From positions 1,336,001 through 1,400,000 of the forward strand of contig NC_090171.1 in the NCBI RefSeq assembly GCF_017916325.1: DNA of 64,000 nt, read 5' to 3'. Each line of letters opens with the position of its first letter. Position 1 is the first letter of the stretch. A program made the position numbers and the translations under genes. This stretch comes from Leishmania martiniquensis. Its lineage: Eukaryota > Euglenozoa > Kinetoplastea > Trypanosomatida > Trypanosomatidae. Under the pieces are notes generated by a model that saw only the letters and a program-made list of their open reading frames with translations, was not told the origin of the DNA and ran no database searches. Shown piece by piece: positions 56,248 through 64,000 of this stretch.

Positions 56248-58719
56248 CTAGGAATTCGCCCCTCTGATCGCCTCGCTTAGGAGATGCTGCCCCAGTGCTG
56301 TGTCTCGGAGGAGCAGTTGACGGTCGCGCGCCAGCGCGGTGCTCTGACGCACCATGCTGAGGGCCACCTTCTGCGCGTGAAGCCATCGAAAGGCCGTATG
56401 GCGACCCTCCTGCACCGCCTCGCAGATCACAGAGTCAGCCTCGGCGCCTCTTGCGGTGGGTATAGTCCCCGCCGGCTCCGCGCGCAGTAGCGCCAGTGTC
56501 GCCAGCAGGTGGCTCAGGCGTGGCACGCTCACGAAGTGCTCCGCCGACGTGCAGCGCTCTGGAAAGACTTCCTGCACGTACTCCTTCAGAAGACGCACGG
56601 CATGCTGGAAAGCATCGGTGGTACGAAACGGGGTTCGATCCATGACGGCTAAACTCACCAGTTCTGCATAGATTTCCTTTGTAATCACCATCGGCAGCAC
56701 TCCCGGCAGCTCCAGCAGCGCCGCGATGCGCTCCATGTGGTCAAAGCCTCGGTACAAGACAACGAGACGCAGCGAAAGCAGCGCCTCCTCGGCGGAGGCT
56801 GCAGTAAAGGAGTTGAGGCCCACTCGCGTTCGCGCGACACAGCGCGCCGCTGCCGCCTCCAGTCGCTCCAGCGGTAGAGAATGAGGACTCCAGCCGATGC
56901 TGTCGCACAACTCCCTCCAGCGCGCCACCGCCACCTCGGCGGACGACGTGGACGATGACGTGAAGCACTGCGCAAAGATGGCTTGGGCCGTGTAAGTGAC
57001 CCAGCCTTGCCCCAGGTGCGTGCGCTCGTAGGCAACAGTGGAGTTGGTGTACTGTGCAAGCTTCGACAAGGCGGGCTGATATCCGTACAGGTGGACGAGC
57101 GCCGTTGCCCAGTTATCGACGGCGTCAGCCCCGGCCTCGGCAGTTTGCCACCGTCGCAGTGTCGAAACGCAGATACGGTAAAAGAGAGAGTGAAACAGTA
57201 CCAGGCACTGCTGTGTGGCTGCGTCCGTGCGGCCTACGGCGGCACCGCGCTGCTGCTGCACCTCACTTTCCAGCTGCACCGCCAGGAGGCGAATCGCCGT
57301 CGCCACCACCGTGATAGAGGTGGGCGGGACAGATGTAGAAGTCGAGAGAGGCGCAGGCAATGCAAGCGGCCTCGCGTCATCGGCAGGGCCCAACAAATGA
57401 AGCAAGAGAGAGATATTAACCCGCAGCGCAGCCAAGCGCTCCGAGCCGTGGAGGCGGTCAAGATGCTGCCACAGGGGGAGGAAACCGTGAGTGGCCTCTG
57501 TGTGACGGGCGAGAAGTGTCCAGAGATCCCCCAGAGCATTGCTTGCAGTTTCCCGTGCTGGGGAAGGGGCGGGGGCAGCAGCAACAGCAGCGGAGGACGC
57601 TGCTGCGACCGTTTCTGGATAGAGTCCCATAGTGACTGCCGCCGGGTAGCCAGCTGCGCTCACGGATGCGGCGGCAAACACTGGAGCAGAAGGCATCTGC
57701 AGCTGCGCGAAGGCGGCCGCTGTCTGCCTCGCCCGTGTCGAACGAGTTGCCGAAGACACGCTCACGGCGGAGCTCGCACGTGGGCGCTTGAGCCGAGCGG
57801 TCTTCTTGTCAGCTCGAAGAGCTGCACCACCCTGAACGATTCTCAGCTGTCGCGGCTCAGGCTTCACGCTGGGCACCGGGGCGGCCAATTCGCGCTGTAC
57901 TTCTCTTGTGTCTTCCTGCACGGCTTGCGTCTTTGTCGCGCATGACTCTTCATCATCATCGGTGTGGTCTGGGGTCTTTTCAGAGCGATTCTTCTTTGCT
58001 GGACGCGCCGCAGAAGATGAGGACGTGACTGCAACATCCTCCGACTTCGAGGGCGGATTTCGCGAAGAGGATGTCAACGTGCGGCGCTTTGAGGGCGCTG
58101 CAGCTTCTGCCACAGCGGCCTGCAACGACGTGCGCATCTCGACGGCCGCTATGCGCTGCTCCTCTAGCTGCGCCTGTGCAGCGCGCACGAGGGCCCTTTG
58201 CTCTTCCAGCTCGCGAAACACCTCCATATATACCAGCTCATATGCCGCCTCTCGCTCACAGGTGGCCGTGACGAACAGCTCGAATTGCTGCTTGAGCTGC
58301 TCCATTTGCGATGCCTTCATTTCCGCCGCCTTCTGGTACTTTCCCACCTCCGCGCGCAGCTCCCTCTTGACTCGCTGAACCGCCTCCTCAATGCGTTCGG
58401 TAGACACAGCTTGCTTTCGATGCTGTTTGGGGGTCAGTGCCGCAGCGGGCTGTGTAGAGTGGGGCGAAGGGGCGCCACTGAGCCTGTCTGTCGGCCTCAC
58501 CCCTGCCGAGCTCCCGGCAGAGACAGCCGCCGTGTCGACAACGCTGTACACTGAGGCTCGCTCGCTGAGGGCATTCGATGCGGTTGCTGAAGGAGTGGCG
58601 GTCAAACTAATCCGAGCACGGAGCCTTGCGTTCTCCTGACGAAGCTCACGGTTCTCCTGCGTAAGCCGAGTCACCTCCAGCTCTAGCGGATTGCCGGTTT
58701 CCAAGAACGGGTCTGCCAT
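56248..58719 (-). CDS. Large protein with N-terminal coiled coil, unknown function
   Basis: The product is 823 aa from the ATG at 58717-58719 (MADPFLETGNP); the frame continues upstream only through TTG. Residues about 10-38 form a leucine-zipper-like coil (LELEVTRLTQENRELRQENARL). A second coil lies at about 105-195 (VQRVKRELRAEVGKYQKAAE, EQLKQQFELFVTATCE, RELEEQRALVRAAQAQLEEQ). Residues about 210-345 are Ser/Lys/Arg-rich with KKNRSEKTP and KKTARLKRPR, possible nuclear signals. Residues about 380-823 are an all-helical, Leu/Ala-rich region (LWTLLARHTEATHGFLPLWQ, LVHLYGYQPALSKLAQYTNS) that looks folded. No family is recognised. A nuclear or kinetochore scaffold is conceivable from the layout but unproven. 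Confidence 0.85.
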   Translation of the reverse strand: MADPFLETGNPLELEVTRLTQENRELRQENARLRARISLTATPSATASNALSERASVYSVVDTAAVSAGSSAGVRPTDRLSGAPSPHSTQPAAALTPKQHRKQAVSTERIEEAVQRVKRELRAEVGKYQKAAEMKASQMEQLKQQFELFVTATCEREAAYELVYMEVFRELEEQRALVRAAQAQLEEQRIAAVEMRTSLQAAVAEAAAPSKRRTLTSSSRNPPSKSEDVAVTSSSSAARPAKKNRSEKTPDHTDDDEESCATKTQAVQEDTREVQRELAAPVPSVKPEPRQLRIVQGGAALRADKKTARLKRPRASSAVSVSSATRSTRARQTAAAFAQLQMPSAPVFAAASVSAAGYPAAVTMGLYPETVAAASSAAVAAAPAPSPARETASNALGDLWTLLARHTEATHGFLPLWQHLDRLHGSERLAALRVNISLLLHLLGPADDARPLALPAPLSTSTSVPPTSITVVATAIRLLAVQLESEVQQQRGAAVGRTDAATQQCLVLFHSLFYRICVSTLRRWQTAEAGADAVDNWATALVHLYGYQPALSKLAQYTNSTVAYERTHLGQGWVTYTAQAIFAQCFTSSSTSSAEVAVARWRELCDSIGWSPHSLPLERLEAAAARCVARTRVGLNSFTAASAEEALLSLRLVVLYRGFDHMERIAALLELPGVLPMVITKEIYAELVSLAVMDRTPFRTTDAFQHAVRLLKEYVQEVFPERCTSAEHFVSVPRLSHLLATLALLRAEPAGTIPTARGAEADSVICEAVQEGRHTAFRWLHAQKVALSMVRQSTALARDRQLLLRDTALGQHLLSEAIRGANS

Positions 58720-59857
58720 GGAGTGTCTGAGCGATCTCTTCCAACACCACAACTTGAGGCGAGTGCCTCCAATATGTCGTTGGCCTCTGCTTGTTGGCGT
58801 TCATGAAAAATTATGGCAGGCTGCGCTGGCTAGGCGATAGTTTCACGTCTGTCGCCTCGCCCTTCGGGGGATCCGGTCAGCTCGTCGGTAGCGAAAGGTA
58901 ACGAGCAATGCTGAGAAGGAAACGAGGCCGCAAATGGACGTGTTGGCACACGCGCACGCACACAGAGAGAGGCGAAAGAGTCAGTCAGTGCTTGCACAGT
59001 CGCACGTCAGCCTCTCCCTCCACACACATTTGTGTGCGCGAAGCCAGCTTTGATGAGCCCCCTTTGGCCTATGGTGCTTTCTCTGTGTGCTTGTGTTTGC
59101 GTGTGTGTACTTTCAAGACACAGACAAGGAGACTGTCGGTGAGTGAGCGAGCAGATGGTGCAGTGGATGAGTCACGTTTCCACGTACATACACACGCAGA
59201 GTTTGAAAGAGAGAGCGGGACGGTGAGCCAAACGGATACGCGGCGTGTACCGCTGCGAGCGGCAAAGTGATGGGCATCGCGGTTCTCTTCACTCCCCTGT
59301 CTGTGTGCGTATGACGATCCGAGGGTCCCTGGCCTCGTGTCCTCATGGGCGGCGAGGGGGGCCATGAAGAACTTGAAAAAAAAGAAAGGCGGCCGCAGGC
59401 GTGCCAAGGACAGGGCGGGGCGGGGCAGGGGGGAGGTGAGTTGAGATGCACAGTGTCGCTTTCCTCAACTCCTGTGCACAGCATCATCTCACGCTTTGAT
59501 GAGCGAGTGGCCCTCGTAGCGCTCAAGAGGTATTTCGTGTTCATGTGTGCATTTGTGAGGATAGGAGTAGAGACGGAAGACGATAGGGACACTCGAGGTA
59601 AGACGTAGGACAGCATACAAGAACAAGCCGTCATGTCGCGCGCAGCGGAGGAGGAGGGAGAGGGGGAGGGGAGGTAAAGGCGAGGGTGCTGAGCGCGCAC
59701 GCAGAGCCTCAAAGAGGAGCTTCTGAGAAAGGGCCTGAGCAAAAGAGGCACGTACACGCCAGCAGCGCACCACCACCCCCTCGCGCCTCTCTTTGTCTCC
59801 GTCAGGGCATGCCCCGTCGTCGTCTTCGGCGACGCTGTGCTACGAATGCGTGCTCTG
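58720..59857. other. Intergenic region, no gene seen
   Basis: This 1.1-kb spacer has short CA/GT runs at 58950-58964 and 59095-59110, and GA-rich blocks at 59344-59440 and 59645-59680. It should contain the 3' UTR of the 176-aa gene and the splice region of the 823-aa gene. Confidence 0.6.
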
Positions 59858-60388
59858 TCACGTGGGCGCATCCCGCACGACTGCCTTCGTCGTTGATGGC
59901 CTTGCCGCTGGCGGCGGGGGTAGTGGCTTCGGCGTCAGCGGCTCTGGATCTCTTGTCGACACGGCCGTCAGTGCCTTCTCCAGCTCTGCAAGCCGAAGCG
60001 CGTGCTGCTTCACGAGACGTCCCATGGTCTCACCGTACTCGTTCCACAGAGCGTTCACCTCTGCATTCTCGCCTGCAACAGCGCGCCACTTACCGGGGCG
60101 CAATAAGGAGCTCCTGCTACGGAGCTCCTCGGTCTGGGACTCGGCCCTCTTCACTTCGCTCTCGAGCGAGCCGAGGTAGGCTTCGAGGTCGTCCAAGATG
60201 GCCTCCTCCTCGCGCAGGACAAAGTCGCGGGCAATGAGGGCGTCGGTGGCCCGCGTCAGCCTCTGAATGCGCTCGCTTACCCGCAGCACCTCCACGTTGG
60301 GGTCCTCGTCCACTTCCGCGGCAGTGAGGGCTGAGCGGAGCGGGTCTGTGCTCCCCTCTGCGTCAGCGCCAGTGCTGCTGCTGAGCAT
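59858..60388 (-). CDS. Small coiled-coil protein with Pro-rich tail
   Basis: The product is 176 aa from the ATG at 60386-60388 (MLSSSTGADAEG). A longer version from an ATG at 60730 exists, but the extra 114 residues cross the pyrimidine tract and are low complexity. Residues about 25-145 are almost entirely helical with heptads (VLRVSERIQRLTRATDALIA, AILDDLEAYLGSLESEVKRA, KQHALRLAELEKALTAV). Residues about 146-176 are Pro-rich. Nsp1/Nup62-type helical nucleoporin C-termini have a similar length and pattern, but I see no decisive motif. Equally possible are flagellar or transport-complex coils. Confidence 0.65.
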   Translation of the reverse strand: MLSSSTGADAEGSTDPLRSALTAAEVDEDPNVEVLRVSERIQRLTRATDALIARDFVLREEEAILDDLEAYLGSLESEVKRAESQTEELRSRSSLLRPGKWRAVAGENAEVNALWNEYGETMGRLVKQHALRLAELEKALTAVSTRDPEPLTPKPLPPPPAARPSTTKAVVRDAPT

Positions 60389-60398
60389 GCCGAGCCAG

Positions 60399-60492
60399 CT
60401 GCAAGGAACGGGAACGAAATTTGAGAGAGGCGCTGCCCACAAACTCACGGCGAAGAGGAGGGAGGAAAGGAAAGTGGGGAAGGACAGAGCAA
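60399..60492 (-). promoter_or_regulatory. Candidate trans-splice acceptor for the 176-aa gene
   Basis: The reverse complement of 60451-60492 gives a long CT-rich tract (TTCCTTTCCTCCCTCCTCTT) and a further TTCGTTCCCGTTCCTTGCAG ends with AG at 60400-60399, 11 nt before the ATG. This argues for the short start. By eye only. Confidence 0.45.
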
Positions 60493-61363
60493 TGGCTGCA
60501 AGGCGGGTCTCGTGGCAGCGGCAACTCTGTGCGTACTCCGTAGGGCAAAACAAAGTGAAATCAGAGGGAGGCGAGGAGTGAAGAGAGTGTGTGCTGAGAC
60601 GTGTGCAGATCGCGAGCAGGCGCGTACAAACACTGAAGAAGGTGGTGCGCGATACATCAAGGCTTCCCACGCCTCCCCATGTGCGCCTCCATCGCCAGAC
60701 CTTTGTCGCTTTCCTCCGGCGCCGGCTCATGGGAGTGGTGGGGTTGAAAAAATGCCGTGCAATCCCTCCCGCTCGCTGCCACTGCTTTCCAGGGACCTTA
60801 AAAAAATGTGAGCATATACCCGACCGACAGGAAGACGCTCGAGCGTGGTAGAAGACGGCGATCGCGTTGGCTTACTCCCAGCCGCGCATGAACCTTTGCC
60901 CCCCCCCAGCAGCGTTGCAGTGCATCGTTCTCTTTCATCCTCAGCCTCGCGCGAAGTCGACGCTGGGGGCGGCGCGGTTAGATTTTCCCCATTCTCTTCT
61001 TGGGGATGGGGGCGGGAGGAGAGGTGTTTGTGTATGTGTGTGTGTGTGGGGGGCTTCGATGACACGTTCTTGGCTACAGAAGGCGAACACAACACACAAT
61101 CATATGATTTGCGGTCATTGTCGTGGGAGCTCCTGCACAGATGGTGAGGCGTACTCTGGTCACGCACCCTCGCACGCGTGAGCAATGAAAAGAGAGCGCA
61201 GCGGGGGGTGGGGACGAGGAAGCGAGCTCTTCACAGAGGCGCGGAAGAAAAATGTAGTGAGATGTCCAGCCATATTTTCTTGAGCCCGTCCTGATGCCCC
61301 ACAGTCACCATCTCTGTTCCTCTTTTTTCTCTTCGCTCCGTTTGAACATGAGAAGCCCCCCAA

Positions 61364-61382
61364 AACACACACACACACACAC
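61364..61382. repeat. (AC)n microsatellite
   Basis: An uninterrupted AC run of nine and a half units lies in the 3' flank of the 259-aa gene. Confidence 0.9.
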
Positions 61383-61772
61383 CGATCTGGCGAAGACGGC
61401 AGAGTCGGGTGAAGCGTGTGAGGGCCTAGGGGAGGGGGCAGTGCGCTTGCGTGAGGTCAGACACCAACATGAAAGGGGGCGAGCAGCCAAAAGCAGAAAG
61501 CAAAGATATATATTCCAAGAAGGCGCAACAACCACCCCCCTCCCCCTCCCGAAAAAGGGGGCAATAGGCATTGCGCCAGCACGAGGGGCACAAAAAAAGA
61601 GTGGGCCCACACACACTTCTCCGTGTCCACCCCCTCCTTCAGTTCCTCCCCTTAGACTAGCATTTGCACGTCGGAAAACAAGGGTGCGCCTCATTTTCTG
61701 TGCGTGGGGTTCAGCTAGCGGAGATGCGCATAGCCCAAGAGCATATATCGCCGGTGTACAGCTTCACGCCCA

Positions 61773-62552
61773 CTACGCCGCATCACCAGGCTTGCGCATG
61801 CGAGTGCGGTACAGCCAATCGTCATAGATCTTGCGTTTCTCTTCCACAAAGTTCTCCGGGTACGGCGTCTCGCGGATTGCAGCATTGCCCGTCATGGCCA
61901 TGTACAGCATCGCCTGATTGAATTCCTCCATACGAGACATGGCGAACGCCTTGTGGTACAGGTGGCGACAGTTCTTCGCGGCGTTGTACTGCCCCTCCTT
62001 CACGAGGCATCGTGAGGTCATCTCGTGAACCAGGTTCGCATGCGCCACATAAACATCACGCTCCCGCTCCAGCCAGTTCTTGAACGCTAAGTAGTGGTAG
62101 TAGTCCGTATACTTGCCATCCACAGGCGGTGGTACCTTGGCGTTGACGTACTTCGTGCGAGGCCACCGCCAGGACGCCCACCAATACTCTTCTGGGCATG
62201 GATTCGGGCGCGTGTAAGAGTCGATGTACGTGCGCGGACGCAGCGGTGTTAGAGGACTAGCCAGATAGTCGAAGAGACCGTGGTACTTGCGCTCGACGTT
62301 CTGGCCGAGGATGGGCATGTCCGGGTCCTGGCCGAATTGCAGCTGCAGCAGCCGCGTAAAGCGCTCGACTGCACTACGAGGCTTTGGCATTGGCTTTGTC
62401 GTGTCGAAAGCGGGCAAGTTATCAAGGTAGTCCTGTGACGCCATTGACGGCAGCGTGATTTTTTCGTACGGGGCACTCACCGCGTCGTGGTGACCGCGGC
62501 TGTTATAGTGTGCGTGGCTGTCGCCACTGCGCTCTCCGCCAGCTAACATCAT
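61773..62552 (-). CDS. Conserved-looking soluble protein, possibly mitochondrial
   Basis: The product is 259 aa starting at a double ATG (62550-62552 and the next codon). It is rich in Tyr, Trp, Pro and charged residues with no membrane helix: AVERFTRLLQLQFGQDPDMP, ERKYHGLFDYLASPLTPLRP, EEYWWASWRWPRTKYVNAKV, DYYHYLAFKNWLERERDVYV and a helical C-terminus (CRHLYHKAFAMSRMEEFNQA, EKRKIYDDWLYRTRMRKPGD). Composition and order show a real, constrained protein. The style resembles accessory subunits of respiratory complexes or kinetoplastid mitoribosomes, but no family is recognised and no classical presequence is present. Confidence 0.75.
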   Translation of the reverse strand: MMLAGGERSGDSHAHYNSRGHHDAVSAPYEKITLPSMASQDYLDNLPAFDTTKPMPKPRSAVERFTRLLQLQFGQDPDMPILGQNVERKYHGLFDYLASPLTPLRPRTYIDSYTRPNPCPEEYWWASWRWPRTKYVNAKVPPPVDGKYTDYYHYLAFKNWLERERDVYVAHANLVHEMTSRCLVKEGQYNAAKNCRHLYHKAFAMSRMEEFNQAMLYMAMTGNAAIRETPYPENFVEEKRKIYDDWLYRTRMRKPGDAA

Positions 62553-64000
62553 GCCAGCACTTCGACAAGAGCATAAGATACACGAAAAAAAGGGAGGGTG
62601 CCAGACTTCGCTGGCACTACGATACGACAGCCGACGAGAGAGAGGGAGGCTGATCTAATGAAAGACGTCGAGGTTCCCGCCCTTTCCTCCTCCCTTCGTC
62701 GCTTCTCCTAATGTTCGCCTACGCGCGTGTACGCAAGCGCTCGCGTGAAGAGGGGAAGCTCAAAGCAGCGAAAAAAAAACGGGGGTCTGTTGGCTACAGC
62801 TAAATCGCCCTTGATAAACTGCACAGCAACTGCGCCTTCTCTCACCCTACTGAAGGGTTTTGTCCTTCGATGGTTGGCACACCGGCAATCGTCGCGACGG
62901 AGCCGCCAGTGCGCACACGAGGGCGAGAGAGAGAAGGGGGGAGGCGGTGGTGCAGGCCGCCCAACTTCCTCGCCCGTACCGTCTCACACGTAGAGCGAGG
63001 CAGGGAAGCAGCTAAAAAAAAAACGAAGGTCACCAAAGCAGCAGGAAGGAGCGCGAGCGGACAATCCACGTCACTAACAAGTCGACCTATGCTCTGAGGT
63101 ATCGTCCCTTGGGCACAAGTCTTTCTTTAGCTTGATACACCGCGAGGACGACGAACGACAGTCACCCCGCGTACGCGTGCTCGAAGAGAGAGAGCAAAGG
63201 CCGGGACGACGAAAAAAAAGATCAGGAGGTGCGAATAGACGCACACGTTTGAGAACGTCTTCAAAGACGAGGAAGAGGAGAAGGGTTGAGGGACTCTGCT
63301 GAGGGCATGCAAGACAGGCGCACGCCTTCCACGATGAGAAGCATAAACCCTACAGCTGAAGATGCATGAAGAGCGGAGAGAGGAGAGCCCGCCGAAGCGG
63401 TGCACGTGGGGTCTCAGGTAGCTTGACCTACGTTCGGCAAGCCCACCTAGGTGCACGGCACGTGTTCAGCCAAGCGTGCAGGGAGGGACGAGAAGGATTT
63501 GCCGCACTTCTTTCCACGCCATACTTCCGTTACGGAACCGCCTCATGTTAGACCTTCAACTATTTGTTTTCCATACAGCACGATGCGCTGCCCTCCCCCC
63601 TCTCTCTCCTGCCCTCTCCTGCCACCACATTCCTGGCGGCGCAGAGGGAGAAGCAAAGAAGGGAGCGGGGGGAGGGAGGGAGGAAGGCAGCGCATCGTGC
63701 GGTCTCTGGCAGATCAAAGAGAGAAGAACAGAGATGAGCACACGCACACATGCACAAAGACAAATGAAAAGGCATAAATGCCGAGCGGCAGGCTGACACA
63801 CCCCAGCAGCATCGCATACACACACACACAAAGAGGTGCTTCGGCCGACGAGACGAGACATCCGCAGTCGACTGTGCCCAGGAAAAGACGAGCGAAATAG
63901 AGAGAGCAAGGTGAGAGAGAAGCCTGGACCAGCAGTACCTCGAGCCAGCTGCCATCGACAGCGTCACGAACTTGCCTCCGACGGGAAAAACGAGAGGAAG
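62553..64000. other. Gene-free right edge
   Basis: This 1.45-kb stretch has A8-9 runs at 62770-62778 and 63013-63022, GA-rich + strand tracts at 62920-62945 and 63650-63690, and CA runs at 63815-63832. It includes the splice region of the 259-aa gene and probably the 3' UTR of a gene beyond the window. Nothing coding is supported. Confidence 0.6.

Larger units (their letters stand above)
60389..61772. other. Intergenic region with CA and GT repeats
   Basis: This 1.4-kb spacer contains the CT splice tract of the 176-aa gene, a C-run at 60900-60907, a GT run with G6 at 61026-61052, a CA microsatellite at 61364-61382 and an ATATAT patch at 61505-61511. No gene is seen. Confidence 0.6.

Noticed and set aside
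60389..60730. ATG-initiated 114-residue N-terminal extension of the 176-aa coiled-coil gene
   Set aside because: It contains the likely splice tract and ends in TTGCAG just before the shorter ATG. The sequence is Ser/Leu/Phe-rich low complexity.
1..64000. tRNA, rRNA, spliced-leader or snoRNA genes
   Set aside because: I looked for T-loop (GTTCGA) contexts and tandem small repeats by eye and found no convincing cloverleaf or SL-like unit. A covariance-model scan would be needed to exclude snoRNAs.

Overview
The window looks like nuclear DNA of a trypanosomatid protozoan, most probably a Leishmania-type species (Leishmaniinae). The evidence is direct. All 27 genes I can support lie on the minus strand and none is interrupted by an intron. 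They are separated by long non-coding stretches of 0.4-3 kb. Those stretches are full of GA tracts on the + strand, which are pyrimidine tracts in the transcript, as expected for trans-splicing. The base composition is GC-rich with many CA/GT microsatellites. The layout matches one directional gene cluster transcribed polycistronically from right to left. No strand switch, tRNA, rRNA, spliced-leader gene or CRISPR array was seen.

From high to low coordinates, which is the order of transcription: 53-64 kb holds three unassigned proteins, the ciliary protein CFAP298 and a small acidic protein-domain (SMAP) protein. 48-52 kb holds the E1 subunit of mitochondrial 2-oxoglutarate dehydrogenase. 44-47 kb holds a NIPSNAP-family protein and a GT25-like glycosyltransferase. 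34-43 kb holds three membrane-traffic or lipid genes in a row: ESCRT-III Vps24, a Sec14/CRAL-TRIO protein and retromer Vps26. 30-34 kb holds a membrane-anchored short-chain dehydrogenase and two near-identical tandem copies of ribosomal protein L29. 23-30 kb holds small mitochondrial-looking or coiled-coil proteins and a bromodomain protein. 14.8-22.4 kb is one 2,520-residue gene whose C-terminal part carries the signatures of a Piezo mechanosensitive channel. 0-14 kb holds an EFHB/CFAP21-like flagellar protein, a small membrane protein, a divergent actin-like protein, a large coiled-coil protein, a PI31-like proteasome regulator fragment, a membrane-anchored degenerate macrodomain protein, and the start of one gene that runs off the left edge.

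Start codons were placed at the first in-frame ATG. Several reading frames extend upstream only through GTG or TTG codons, and those extensions were discarded. Functional themes are mitochondrial metabolism, the flagellar axoneme and endosomal traffic, but neighbours in trypanosomatid clusters are usually not functionally linked. The items most worth following are the Piezo homologue, the degenerate macrodomain protein, a near-perfect 21-bp hairpin at 12.0 kb, the sharp-edged L29 duplication, and a possible degenerate retroposon in the 3-kb gap near 40.4-41.1 kb.
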